From Phycisphaerae bacterium (lineage in GTDB: Bacteria; Planctomycetota; Phycisphaerae; Phycisphaerales; SM1A02): DNA of 42,789 nucleotides. Below, in pieces: positions 1-7,514 of this stretch. Location of the stretch: contig JAEUIT010000052.1 in the NCBI GenBank assembly GCA_016795035.1, positions 1 through 42,789 on the forward strand, read 5' to 3'. The translations under genes were made by a program, and so were the position numbers. The first letter of the stretch is position 1, and each line of letters starts with the position of its first letter. The notes beneath the pieces are model-generated. The model worked only from the letters and a program-made list of their open reading frames with translations, did not search any database and had not been told where the DNA came from.

Positions 1-1130
1 CCGTCCGGTGCGGCGCGCAGGTCGATCCGGCGTACGAGGAGCTTGCGGTACCGCACCTCGTACACCCCGTCTCGATCGGTTGGCCGCACGCCCACGTCGC
101 GGCCCTCGAGCGCCTTCCCCACGCGGAAGGTCCGACCGCAGAAGCTCAGGCGTCCCGGTTTCCATACGCGCCGCACCGCGTCATCGGGGCTGTAGTCCCA
201 CGGCTGCGGCCGGTCCACGAACGGCCTCGGACTCGCGCTGTAGCGTTGCGCCGGGACCTTCATGTCGAGCGCGTCGTGCGGACGCCGATGGTTGTACACG
301 TCGCGCCAGCGCTCCGTCGCTCGCATCGCGGCGCCGCCGTCGGCGAATGTGCGGCCCTGGAGCAGCTCGACGTCGAGCGTGCGATGGAAGCGCTCGTCCT
401 TCCCTTGCGTCTGCGGGTGGCGCGGCCGGCCGTGGATCATCTCGACGCCGCGGTCCATCAGCCAGATCTCGCAACGCGAGAGACGGCCCTCCGGGTCGTC
501 GCCACGCCACGGCGAGCCGTTGTCGCAGAGGATCTGCTCCGGCAGTCCGTAGACGCGAAGGCACCGGCGGAGCTGCGGCAGCAGCGTCGTCAGCGTCTGG
601 TCCTTGCACCATCGCACGGCGAGTGCGTAGCGCGAGTGGTCGTCGATGATGGTGAGCGGATGCCATCCGCGCCCGTCCGCCGTGACGAAGGGCGACTTGT
701 AGTCCATCTGCCACAGCTCGTTGGGCCGGCTTCGCTCGAAGCGTCCGACGCACACGGGGCGAGGTGTGCACTCCCCCAGCAGCATGTTTCGACGCAGGAT
801 GTCGGTGACGGTGCTCGGCGCGATGCGACCGAAGCCGTCGTTGAGGAGGACCGCGGCGATCTTGCGCCCGCCCCAGGCCGGGAACCGGGTGCGGAGGCGG
901 ACGACGGCCTTCTCGACGCGCGCGTCGGTGCGGCCCGGCGAGGAGTGCGGCCGGCGCGAGAGATCGTTGAGCGCGTCGATGCCGCCTTCGGCGAACCGGT
1001 CTCGCCAGAAGCGAGCGGTCTCGCGCGACACGTTGCATCGCCGAGAGGCCTCGGAGAGCGACATGCCCCCCGAGAGCAGCACGATGAGGTCACGACGTTG
1101 TTCAAGCACGGAGCGTTCTTCCCATGGCAT
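1..1130 (-). CDS. IS481-family transposase, N-terminal and core part
   Basis: The frame opens at ATG 1130 (MPWEERSVLEQRRD) and stays open to base 1. Residues 1-60 form a helix-turn-helix (MSLSEASRRCNVSRETARFW), followed by a linker and an integrase core. I assign the catalytic triad as D143 (LWQMDYKSP), D203 (ILCDNGSPW) and E246 (TQGKDERFHRTL). The protein cuts and joins DNA at the element ends. There is no stop codon at the left edge. Continuing through the 141-bp overlap into the right end of the window adds G-D-M-R and then TGA at 42636-42638, giving 380 residues with no frameshift. The copy therefore looks intact and possibly active. The call rests on the DDE spacing and on similarity to IS481/IS3-like integrase cores as I know them. 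Confidence 0.9.
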   Translation of the reverse strand, partial: MPWEERSVLEQRRDLIVLLSGGMSLSEASRRCNVSRETARFWRDRFAEGGIDALNDLSRRPHSSPGRTDARVEKAVVRLRTRFPAWGGRKIAAVLLNDGFGRIAPSTVTDILRRNMLLGECTPRPVCVGRFERSRPNELWQMDYKSPFVTADGRGWHPLTIIDDHSRYALAVRWCKDQTLTTLLPQLRRCLRVYGLPEQILCDNGSPWRGDDPEGRLSRCEIWLMDRGVEMIHGRPRHPQTQGKDERFHRTLDVELLQGRTFADGGAAMRATERWRDVYNHRRPHDALDMKVPAQRYSASPRPFVDRPQPWDYSPDDAVRRVWKPGRLSFCGRTFRVGKALEGRDVGVRPTDRDGVYEVRYRKLLVRRIDLRAAPD

Positions 1131-1182
1131 TTGGACGCACCTCGGATGAGGCGCGAAACGATCCCCGAACCGCGTTCGGGGT

Positions 1183-1230
1183 GCCAAGGATGTCTCCGCA
1201 CGCCTGCCAAGGATGTGCCCGGTCCGAACA
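1183..1230. repeat. IS terminal inverted repeat, transposase-proximal end
   Basis: Read inward on the minus strand from 1230, this 48-bp end begins TGTTCGGACC. It matches 42577-42624 at 46 of 48 positions in inverted orientation. It contains two direct copies of ACATCCTTGGC, which are likely two transposase-binding subsites. Confidence 0.85.
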
Positions 1231-1573
1231 TCCGCTGGGGGAGGATTGCAGAGGGCGCTCCGCGTTGCAGGCGCGGGCTGAAGTCCTCCCCCGCGAACGC
1301 GGGGGAGGTGGCATCGCGCCAGCGATGACGGAGGGGGCCGGCAGAAAGCCGAGACGGAAAGCCGAGACAGATGCGGAGCCTCCCCCACCACCATCGCTCA
1401 GCGATGGTCCCCCTCCCCCAGCGGAGCTTGGGGGAGGATTGCAGAGGGCGCTCCGCGTTGCAGGCGCGGGTCGGAATCCTCCCCCGCGAACGCGGGGGAG
1501 GTGGCATCGCGCCAGCGATGACGGAGGGGGCTGTCAGAAAGCCGAGACCGAAAGCCGAGACAGATGCGGTGCC
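1231..1573. repeat. Intergenic palindromic repeat cluster 1
   Basis: There is no gene here. Two 140-bp direct copies, 1237-1376 and 1430-1569, match at 133 of 140 positions. Each contains a hairpin CCTCCCCCGCG-AA-CGCGGGGGAGG followed by a second hairpin CATCGC-GCCA-GCGATG and a G-rich tail. Between the copies is a further CCATCGC-TCA-GCGATGG hairpin and a CCTCCCCCAGC stem. The second copy runs up to the stop codon of the gene at 1574. Related units occur at 14903-15230 and 42497-42576. This is a REP-like family; it may act as a bidirectional terminator or mRNA-end structure. Confidence 0.85.
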
Positions 1574-2011
1574 TTACCGCACCTCTTCAAACGTCATCCC
1601 GCTCTCGACGTACATGTTCACCATCGTGCCGACCGGGAAGTCGCCCGCGGTCTGACCCGCTTCGAGCGAGAGCCAGACGGGAATCGCCATGTCGACGAGA
1701 AGCGCATCGCCGCTCGCGCCGCGCGGGCCGTAGCCGAGGATCGTGCCTTGGACGATGCGCGGGTGGCCGTACACCGGCTCGATGAACTTTCCGCCCGCCT
1801 GCGCCGCGTGGAGCCGCAGCGCCCGACCCCGCACGCGGCCCAGGATGCGCTTGCCGACCTCGCCGGCGATCGGGGCCACCGGCGTGAATTGCAGCCGATA
1901 CGACGTGCCCGGGATCGAGATCTCGACGCGGTCGCTCGACTTCGACTCGAGGACGGCGCGGCAGATGTCGTTGGCGGAAGACGCGTTCGAGGGGCTGGTC
2001 ATGGTGCTCAT
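1574..2011 (-). CDS. Conserved-looking hypothetical protein, beta-rich
   Basis: I do not recognise this protein. It has about 145 residues from ATG 2011 (MSTMTSPSN); ATG 2002 is also possible, and an upstream in-frame start at 2053 would come very close to trpG. No signal peptide or membrane segment is visible. The body has alternating hydrophobic stretches typical of beta sheet (VEISIPGTSYRLQF, VGTMVNMYVES) and a Gly-rich centre. It lies 57 bp after the trpG stop on the same strand and is probably co-transcribed. The stop codon abuts the REP-like repeat cluster, which could serve as the end of the transcript. Confidence 0.7.
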   Translation of the reverse strand: MSTMTSPSNASSANDICRAVLESKSSDRVEISIPGTSYRLQFTPVAPIAGEVGKRILGRVRGRALRLHAAQAGGKFIEPVYGHPRIVQGTILGYGPRGASGDALLVDMAIPVWLSLEAGQTAGDFPVGTMVNMYVESGMTFEEVR

Positions 2012-2068
2012 GAGAGACGCGGATGATACGGACTGCCGCGACGGCGTCGGCACGGCGTCATGTCGCGG

Positions 2069-2674
2069 TCAGCGGGCGGCCGCGGCCGGGATCATGCGGA
2101 GGAAATTCGCCAGAAGCTGCGGCCCTTCCACCGTGAGGAAACTCTCGGGGTGGAACTGCACCCCCTCGAGCGGCGCGCGGTCGGACCCCGGGCCCGTCCA
2201 GCGAAGGCCCATGATTTCGTTCCGCTCGGTCCACGCGGTGACGGCGAAGTCGCGCGTGACCGTCGACGGCTCGACCACGAGCGAGTGGTAGCGCGTCGCG
2301 ACGAACGGATTCGAGAGGCCTGCGAAGAGCCCCTTGCCGTCGTGATGGATGAGCGAGGTCTTCCCGTGCACCGGCATGTCGTTACGGCGCACCGTCATGC
2401 CGTGCGTGTCGCCGATCGTCTGATGTCCGAGGCACACCCCGAGGATCGGAATGCGTCCCTTGAAGGCCGCGATGAGCGCCGGACAGATCCCCGACTCCTT
2501 CGGCGTGCACGGCCCCGGCGAGATCACGAGCGCCGCGGGGTTGAGCGCCTCGGCGCCGCGCACGTCGATCTCGTCGTTGCGGACGACCTTCACCGGCAGC
2601 GTGCGATCGATCTCGCCGAAGCGCTGCACGAGGTTGAACGTGAAGGAGTCGTAGTTGTCGATGAGGAGAAGCAC
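2069..2674 (-). CDS. trpG: Anthranilate / aminodeoxychorismate synthase glutamine amidotransferase subunit
   Basis: This class I glutamine amidotransferase has 201 residues, the usual length. It hydrolyses glutamine and passes ammonia to the chorismate-using partner (TrpE or PabB). Seen: the start LLIDNYDSFTFNL, the oxyanion loop SPGPCTP, the nucleophile C81 in ILGVCLGHQ, and the H175/E177 pair in VQFHPESFLT. Sequence alone does not separate TrpG from PabA, and many bacteria use one subunit for both tryptophan and folate. No trpE, trpD or pabB is adjacent. A zinc-ribbon membrane protein lies upstream and a hypothetical gene downstream, all on the minus strand. Confidence 0.92.
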   Translation of the reverse strand: MLLLIDNYDSFTFNLVQRFGEIDRTLPVKVVRNDEIDVRGAEALNPAALVISPGPCTPKESGICPALIAAFKGRIPILGVCLGHQTIGDTHGMTVRRNDMPVHGKTSLIHHDGKGLFAGLSNPFVATRYHSLVVEPSTVTRDFAVTAWTERNEIMGLRWTGPGSDRAPLEGVQFHPESFLTVEGPQLLANFLRMIPAAAAR

Positions 2675-2683
2675 GGGGGAGAA

Positions 2684-2699
2684 GAGGAAAATGGAGAGG
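2684..2699. repeat. Short intergenic purine tract, copy 1 of GAAAATGGAGAGG
   Basis: GAGGAAAATGGAGAGG lies between trpG and the preceding gene. The same 13-mer core recurs in reverse complement at 3435-3447 and 19033-19045, each time between genes. The role is unknown. Confidence 0.6.
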
Positions 2700-2728
2700 G
2701 GAGAATGGAGAGTGGAGCGTACGGGGAG

Positions 2729-3418
2729 TTAGCAGGTCCTACCGCACTCCGGACACGCCTTCTGCTCGAAGGCGAGCGGATGCCCGCAGCCGAGGCAGCG
2801 GCCGGCGGCGCGGCGGCGCGCCCTTCGCACGGCTCGGACGCCGCCGCGGAGCCAGGCGAGAAGGACGGTGAGAAGGATCGCGTTCACCGCGAACCCTGAC
2901 CAGAGCGGGCGAAGCGGGAGAATGATGCGGCCGCTCGCCGCCGAGCCGACGGGAATCGCCCAGCGCGAGTCGTGGACGACCGCTGGCGTCGAGTTGCTGG
3001 TACGGGTGAAGCCGACGCCGACCATCGCGCGCATCGGCCATCCGGACAAGATCGCGGTGCCCTCCTCGTCGTTGCAGCCGCTCGGCAGCGGGTCGTCGAG
3101 CGACGCGACGTTCGGCAGCCAGCGCACCTCGCCGATCCGCTCGGGCGCGCGGATCATCGGAATGCCGGTGCGAAAGACGTTCTCCGAGCGGTTCGTCAGA
3201 ACGAGGTCCGCTTCCACCTGCGTGAGCCACGCGACGCCCGCGTTGCGCGACGGATCGCCGTCGACGTCGTTGTCGCTGTCCGCGGCAACGACATCGCCGC
3301 CCATGCGCCACGACGTCTGCACGAGCCACGCGCAGCCCCACGAGAGAAGGACCGTGGCGAGCACCGCCGCGAGAAGCGAGGATCCGAGAAGCCGCAACGT
3401 GGAGCGCACTCCCCGCAC
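2729..3418 (-). CDS. Membrane protein with C-terminal zinc ribbon
   Basis: A hypothetical protein of 229 residues with a GTG start; GGGGAG lies just upstream, and a second GTG three codons in is also possible. Residues about 8-33 form one hydrophobic helix (LRLLGSSLLAAVLATVLLSW) and about 172-190 a second. Between them is a largely soluble region, likely extracytoplasmic. The end is an Arg-rich stretch followed by a four-cysteine ribbon, CLGCGHPL and CPECGR, which probably binds one zinc in the cytoplasm. A short C-terminal zinc ribbon after a membrane helix is common in planctomycete hypothetical proteins. The function is unknown. It precedes trpG by about 55 bp. Confidence 0.75.
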   Translation of the reverse strand: MRGVRSTLRLLGSSLLAAVLATVLLSWGCAWLVQTSWRMGGDVVAADSDNDVDGDPSRNAGVAWLTQVEADLVLTNRSENVFRTGIPMIRAPERIGEVRWLPNVASLDDPLPSGCNDEEGTAILSGWPMRAMVGVGFTRTSNSTPAVVHDSRWAIPVGSAASGRIILPLRPLWSGFAVNAILLTVLLAWLRGGVRAVRRARRRAAGRCLGCGHPLAFEQKACPECGRTC

Positions 3419-3434
3419 GATACTCCCCGCCCCA

Positions 3435-3448
3435 CCTCTCCATTTTCC
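3435..3448. repeat. Short intergenic pyrimidine tract, copy 2 of CCTCTCCATTTTC
   Basis: CCTCTCCATTTTCC lies within a longer pyrimidine run (3435-3470) between two minus-strand genes. It is the reverse complement of the tract at 2684-2699. Confidence 0.6.
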
Positions 3449-3468
3449 CTTTCTATTTTCTTCCTCTC

Positions 3469-4257
3469 TTACGCCGCGGTCCCCGCGACGCCGTCCCGCG
3501 TGACCACGAACAAGCTGTTCGTGATCGGGTACGGCAGCCGCTTGTAGTCGGCGTCGATCCGATGGCGCAAGCGTTCGACGAAGTCGCCGGGGTCGCAGGT
3601 CATCGCGAGGAAGGTGTCGCGCGCCGGAGTCGCGACGTAGAAGTCACCCTTGAGTTCGGGGGCGAGCTTGTCGTAGAGGCGCGTGAGAAGAAGCCGTGCG
3701 GCGTCGTAGCCATCTTGGCGCGAGACGATCGCGGCGCGGCCGCCGTCCTTCGAGTCGATGATCTGGATCGAGAGGTCGGGGGCGTAGCGGCCGAGGTTCT
3801 CGCGGGCGATGCGCTCGAGGTCGTCGGCGTCGACGCCCCAACGCATCATCTGTTCGGTGGTGATCGACACCGTCATCTGCGGCAGGTCGATCACGAAGAC
3901 GACCACCGTGCCGTTCACGAACGGCACGTGCGCGACTTGCTCGCGGTCGAGATGCTTGAAGATCGACTCGGGCTGGATGCGCGGCATGATCCGCGGTCGC
4001 GCGATCGCGAACGGCAGCGGCGTGCCCGACACGGTGTCGCCTTCGATCAGCTTCTCGAGATAGGTCTCGACGATCTCCACGCCGTTGTCGGGATCGCGAA
4101 GCACCATCCGGTAGAGGTTCTCGAGGCTGAGGTGACGACCGTCGATCACGACATCCATCGGCCCCGCGAGCTGCACCGCACGCTCGGGAAAGTGCCGCTT
4201 CAGAATCGTGACGACTGTTTCGCCGAAGGCCTCAGGCTCGTGCGGCATCGCCGACAT
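3469..4257 (-). CDS. DUF1444 family protein
   Basis: 262 residues from ATG 4257. The start is fixed by GGAGGAG six bases upstream and by the onset of conserved-looking sequence (MSAMPHEPEAFGETVV); a longer open frame upstream is not needed. No signal peptide or membrane segment is seen, so it is likely cytoplasmic. Features consistent with DUF1444 are the ARPRIMPRI segment, a central VPFVNGTVVVFVIDLPQMTVSI block, NLGRYAPDL, and late SRQDGYDAARLL and TPARDTFLAM motifs. The biochemical role of the family is not known to me. Its start faces kdsA, and the 230-bp gap between them probably holds both promoters. Confidence 0.75.
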   Translation of the reverse strand: MSAMPHEPEAFGETVVTILKRHFPERAVQLAGPMDVVIDGRHLSLENLYRMVLRDPDNGVEIVETYLEKLIEGDTVSGTPLPFAIARPRIMPRIQPESIFKHLDREQVAHVPFVNGTVVVFVIDLPQMTVSITTEQMMRWGVDADDLERIARENLGRYAPDLSIQIIDSKDGGRAAIVSRQDGYDAARLLLTRLYDKLAPELKGDFYVATPARDTFLAMTCDPGDFVERLRHRIDADYKRLPYPITNSLFVVTRDGVAGTAA

Positions 4258-4488
4258 GGAACTCCTCCGTGAGTGGACACGGCCACCGCTCCGTACGAAG
4301 CATGGCCGCGAGACGATCCGCACGATCCTTGTTCGCGGATCCCCTGACAGTGACAGCCGGGTCACAGTCGAATGGGTCCTACGTCGGTCGGTTCCTGCGA
4401 TGGCTTTCGCGAAGTCTCGGACACCGCGCGTCGCGTGGCTCGCGCGCGTCGGGCGGAGTCGCGCAGAGGCCGCTGTTACACTCGCGAA

Positions 4489-5412
4489 ATGCCCGTCTCT
4501 TCGAGCGTTTCGACCGGTTCTTCGACAACGGACGCGACCGCCGCCCCCCTTCGCGCGTGGCTCGACAGCGCGTTCTCGGCCCTCACCGTCGGCACCAGTG
4601 GGCGACTGCCTCCCCAACCCCCCCCGCTCCTGATCATCGGCGGTCCGTGCGTCCTTGAGTCCGACGACACGAACCTCGCGATCGGCACGCTCCTGCGCGA
4701 TACCTGCGCGAGCCTCGGGCTCCCCTACGTCTTCAAGGCGAGCTACGACAAGGCGAACCGCTCGAGCGTCCGCTCGGCGCGCGGGCCGGGCCTCGCCGCG
4801 GGCCTCGACCGCCTCGCCCGCCTCCGCGAGCGGCTCGGCGTTCCCGTCACGACCGACATCCATGAGCCGGAGCAGGCGGCGTCGGCGGCCACCGTCGCGG
4901 ACATCCTCCAGATTCCCGCCTTCCTCTGCCGCCAGACCGATCTCCTCGTTGCGGCCGCGGCGACCGGCAAGCCGGTGAACGTGAAGAAGGGACAGTTCCT
5001 CGCCCCCGACGAGATGCGGAACGTCGTGGTGAAACTCTCGGAAGGCGGCGCGACGCGGGTGGTACTCACCGAGCGCGGCACCTTCTTCGGCTACCACCGG
5101 CTGGTGAACGACTTCATCGGGCTCGGCGACATGATGGAGCTCGGCGCGACGCACGGCTTCCCCGTCTGCTTCGACGTCACCCACTCGACGCAGCTCCCGG
5201 GCGGCGACAAGACCTCGACCGGCGGCCGCCCGGACCGCGCGCCCCTCCTTGCCCGCGCGGCGGTCGCGGCGGGCGTCCACGCCGTCTTCATCGAGTGCCA
5301 TCCGGAGCCCTCGAAGGCGCTCTCGGACGCAAGCACCGCCCTACGGCTCGAAACGGTCCCCGCGCTCCTGCGTTCTCTCCATGCGGTTCGTGCGGCGATC
5401 GTCGCGACGTGA
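4489..5412 (+). CDS. kdsA: 3-deoxy-8-phosphooctulonate synthase (KDO8P synthase)
   Basis: The enzyme condenses phosphoenolpyruvate with arabinose 5-phosphate to KDO 8-phosphate, the first committed step to the KDO of LPS. The protein has 307 residues from ATG 4489. Seen: GGPCVLES near the start, YVFKASYDKANRSS, TDIHEPEQA, IPAFLCRQTDLL, VNVKKGQFLAP, FDVTHSTQLPGG, FIECHPEP. A Cys stands where the E. coli enzyme has Asn (GGPCVLES against GGMNVLES). Together with the His of DVTH or of an earlier loop, Glu of FIECH and Asp of ALSDAST, this points to the metal-dependent class. A 40-residue low-complexity N-terminal extension precedes the barrel. No Shine-Dalgarno is seen; TACACT lies at 4477-4482. 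Its presence implies a Gram-negative-type outer membrane. Confidence 0.95.
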   Translation: MPVSSSVSTGSSTTDATAAPLRAWLDSAFSALTVGTSGRLPPQPPPLLIIGGPCVLESDDTNLAIGTLLRDTCASLGLPYVFKASYDKANRSSVRSARGPGLAAGLDRLARLRERLGVPVTTDIHEPEQAASAATVADILQIPAFLCRQTDLLVAAAATGKPVNVKKGQFLAPDEMRNVVVKLSEGGATRVVLTERGTFFGYHRLVNDFIGLGDMMELGATHGFPVCFDVTHSTQLPGGDKTSTGGRPDRAPLLARAAVAAGVHAVFIECHPEPSKALSDASTALRLETVPALLRSLHAVRAAIVAT

Positions 5413-5505
5413 CGACCTATCGCCGCGGAGAGACCGCGCTCAAGATTTGGCGTACGAATCCCCGATGGACGCCGCTACGCTTGTGGCGAGAATCCGAGTT
5501 ACCGC

Positions 5506-6033
5506 ATGCCGAGCGACCGTTGTGATCACTGCGACAAGGCTGCCGTCGTCCATGAGCTTCTCATCAAGAATGGCGGCACGATCGAGATCCACCTCTGCGA
5601 AGAGCACGCCGCCGCGCAGGGGTACGTCTTGCCCACGCACCCGCCGGTCCACCAACTCCTGACGAAACTCGCAATGGGCGGCAGCGGAGCCGGCGCCAGC
5701 ACGCCGACCGCGAAGCCCGGCGCGAAGGCAAAGACGCGCACCTGTCCGAACTGCCATCGGACGATCGTGCAGATCAAGGAGTCGGGGCTTCTCGGGTGCC
5801 AGCAGTGCTACGTCACGTTCGAGGAGAGCCTGCAATCGCTCATCGAACGCTCGCAGGCCGGCGCGAACTTCCACCTCGGCCGCTCGCCGCGCGGCCATCG
5901 CGACGCCCAGGCCCGCCATGAACTCCGCAGCAAGCTCGTCCGCGAGCTCGACGAAGCGGTGACCGCGGAGCAGTACGAGCGGGCCGCCAAACTCCGCGAC
6001 CGCATTCACGAACTCTCGGCCGACGACGAGTGA
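5506..6033 (+). CDS. mcsA: McsA-like activator of protein-arginine kinase (UvrB/UvrC motif protein)
   Basis: 175 residues. The N-terminus holds CDHC and a later C-E-E-H pair (CEEHAAA), and the middle holds CPNC and CQQC, so two zinc-binding modules. A Gly/Ala/Lys-rich linker lies between them (residues about 58-76). The C-terminus is a UvrB/UvrC helix pair (LRSKLVRELDEAVTAEQYERAAKLRDRIHEL). In Firmicutes McsA binds and activates the kinase McsB and takes part in Clp-dependent quality control. The mcsB gene follows after 37 bp, so the pair is very likely one operon. Neither ctsR nor clpC is in this window. Confidence 0.9.
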   Translation: MPSDRCDHCDKAAVVHELLIKNGGTIEIHLCEEHAAAQGYVLPTHPPVHQLLTKLAMGGSGAGASTPTAKPGAKAKTRTCPNCHRTIVQIKESGLLGCQQCYVTFEESLQSLIERSQAGANFHLGRSPRGHRDAQARHELRSKLVRELDEAVTAEQYERAAKLRDRIHELSADDE

Positions 6034-6070
6034 CGCGCCGTCCGCGCGATTCGCGATCTCCCACTTCCCT

Positions 6071-7108
6071 ATGCGACTGAACGACACGAGCGTGTGGCAA
6101 GACGGCTCCGGCCCGGACAGCGATGTCGTGGTGTCGAGCCGCGTGCGCCTCGCCCGCAACCTCGCCGGCGTGCCCTTCGTGAACGCGGCCTCCGCCGCCC
6201 AGCGGCACGAAGTGATCCGCATGGTGCAGCACGCCCGCTGGCCGGGCGAAGTCGCGCCGAACCTCGTGTGGGTCAACCTCCAGCAGGCGACGCCGCTCGA
6301 CCGCACGCTCCTCGTCGAGCGCCACCTCATCTCGAAGCAGTTCGCCGACGGCGACCTCCCGCGCTCGGTCGCGATCACGCACGACGAGTCGCTCTCGGTG
6401 ATGGTGAACGAGGAGGACCACCTCCGCATGCAGGTCTTGAAGAGCGGCATGCGGCTCTCCGAGTGCTTCGAGCGGGTCGAGACGCTCGACGTGTCACTCG
6501 AGCGCTCGCTCGACTTCGCGTTCCTCCCCCGCTGGGGCTACCTCACCGCGTGCCCGACGAACGTCGGCTGCGGCATCCGCTTCTCGGTGATGCTCCACCT
6601 TCCCGGGCTCAAGCTCACGAACGAGTTGGAGAAGGTCCGCCGCGCCGCAAAGGACATGCATCTCGCGGTGCGCGGCTTCTACGGCGAAGGCTCGGAAGCG
6701 ATCGGCGACTTCTTCCAGGTCTCGAACCAGATCACGCTCGGCCGGAGCGAATCCGATCTCTTCGATCACTTCGCGAACTGCATCGTGCCGAACCTCGTCG
6801 AGTACGAGCGCACCGCCCGCGCGGTGCTCATCAACCAGAGCCGCATGATGGTCGACGACCGCGTGCACCGCGCCCTCGCGACGCTTCGCGCGGCGCGGCT
6901 CCTCTCGGCCGACGAGGCGATGAAGCTCCTGAGCCGCGTGCGCCTCGGCGTCTGCCTCGGCCGCCTGAGCGACGTCGATCTCGCGACGGTGCATCGCCTC
7001 TTCCTTCAGACGCAGCCGGCGCACCTCAAGGTCCTGACTTCGCCCGACGAGCCCGATCCCGAGCTGCGCGAAACCCGCGCGACGCTCGTGCGCCGCAGCT
7101 TGTCGTGA
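6071..7108 (+). CDS. mcsB: Protein-arginine kinase McsB
   Basis: 345 residues, close to the usual length. It phosphorylates arginine side chains with ATP, marking proteins for ClpCP in the systems studied. It has the phosphagen-kinase fold: SSRVRLARNL near residue 22, the acidic NEEDHLR catalytic loop near residue 115, and CPTNVGCGIR with the active-site Cys near residue 160 (family form CPTNxGTG, here with GCG). The C-terminal RDxxRA phospho-arginine-binding motif is not clear; the nearest match is LRETRA near the end. There is no creatine-kinase N-terminal domain, as expected for McsB. It follows mcsA directly and is convergent with the dehydratase gene at 7150. Confidence 0.93.
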   Translation: MRLNDTSVWQDGSGPDSDVVVSSRVRLARNLAGVPFVNAASAAQRHEVIRMVQHARWPGEVAPNLVWVNLQQATPLDRTLLVERHLISKQFADGDLPRSVAITHDESLSVMVNEEDHLRMQVLKSGMRLSECFERVETLDVSLERSLDFAFLPRWGYLTACPTNVGCGIRFSVMLHLPGLKLTNELEKVRRAAKDMHLAVRGFYGEGSEAIGDFFQVSNQITLGRSESDLFDHFANCIVPNLVEYERTARAVLINQSRMMVDDRVHRALATLRAARLLSADEAMKLLSRVRLGVCLGRLSDVDLATVHRLFLQTQPAHLKVLTSPDEPDPELRETRATLVRRSLS

Positions 7109-7149
7109 TCGCACGAATCCCGGCCCCCCCCGCCAGTCAACCTTCAACG

Positions 7150-7434
7150 TCAGCCGCCGAAGGTCTGGTCCGCGAAGGTCGCGGAGTCGAAGTCCTTCGC
7201 GGTGATGCCCTTCGCGTCGTGCGTCGACAGGGTGAGCGTCACCTTGTTGTAGCGGATCAGGATGTCGGGATGATGCTGCACGCGCTCGGCGTGGTCGGCG
7301 ATCGTCTGCACGAACGCCATCGCCTTCACGAAGTTGTCGAAGGCGAAGGTCCGCTGGATGGCGTCGCCCGTCTGCGTCCACTCGGGATGCGAGTTGAGTC
7401 GCTTGTCGATCGACGCTTGGGAGAGCTTTGCCAT
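7150..7434 (-). CDS. phhB: Pterin-4a-carbinolamine dehydratase
   Basis: 94 residues from ATG 7434, the typical length. The enzyme dehydrates 4a-hydroxytetrahydropterin, recycling the cofactor of aromatic amino acid hydroxylases. Seen: WTQTGDAIQRTFAFDNF, the helix AMAFVQTIADHAERVQHHPDI with the conserved HHP, then YNKVTLTLSTHD and the C-terminal GITAKDFDSATFAD. No hydroxylase gene is nearby; orphan members of this family may have other pterin roles. The gene is divergent from gluQ with an 80-bp gap that contains one CTGCAACG-type motif. Confidence 0.92.
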   Translation of the reverse strand: MAKLSQASIDKRLNSHPEWTQTGDAIQRTFAFDNFVKAMAFVQTIADHAERVQHHPDILIRYNKVTLTLSTHDAKGITAKDFDSATFADQTFGG

Positions 7435-7514
7435 GTGTGGTTCCGCGCGTCCCTCAGGATGCCGAAAGCGGCGAGGGCGGAAAGACCGCACTATACCGTT
7501 GCAGAGGATCAAGG

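Larger units (their letters stand above)
1..1230 (-). mobile_element. IS481-type insertion sequence, 5' portion (runs off the left edge)
   Basis: This part holds most of a minus-strand DDE transposase (start at 1130), a 52-bp leader and the 48-bp inverted repeat that ends the element at 1230. The rest of the element, including the transposase stop and the other inverted repeat, is at 42577-42789. Bases 1-141 are the same as 42649-42789, so the two pieces overlap and together make a 1302-bp element, a normal size for IS481. Outside the repeat lies the right arm of a palindrome, GCTGGGGGAGGA (1235-1246). Its complementary left arm lies outside the other end of the element. Confidence 0.88.

Noticed and set aside
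181..1507. Several long open frames over the left end in both strands (Arg/Ala-rich).
   Set aside because: They are frame shadows of the transposase. The true frame starts at 1130 and has the DDE motifs; it lacks a stop only because the window ends.
1231..1573. A CRISPR array.
   Set aside because: The repeats are long, hairpin-rich and irregularly spaced, with no constant spacer length and no cas genes.
4258..5301. An N-terminal extension of the DUF1444 gene across kdsA.
   Set aside because: The extension is antisense to kdsA and of no known family; a strong Shine-Dalgarno fixes the start at 4257.
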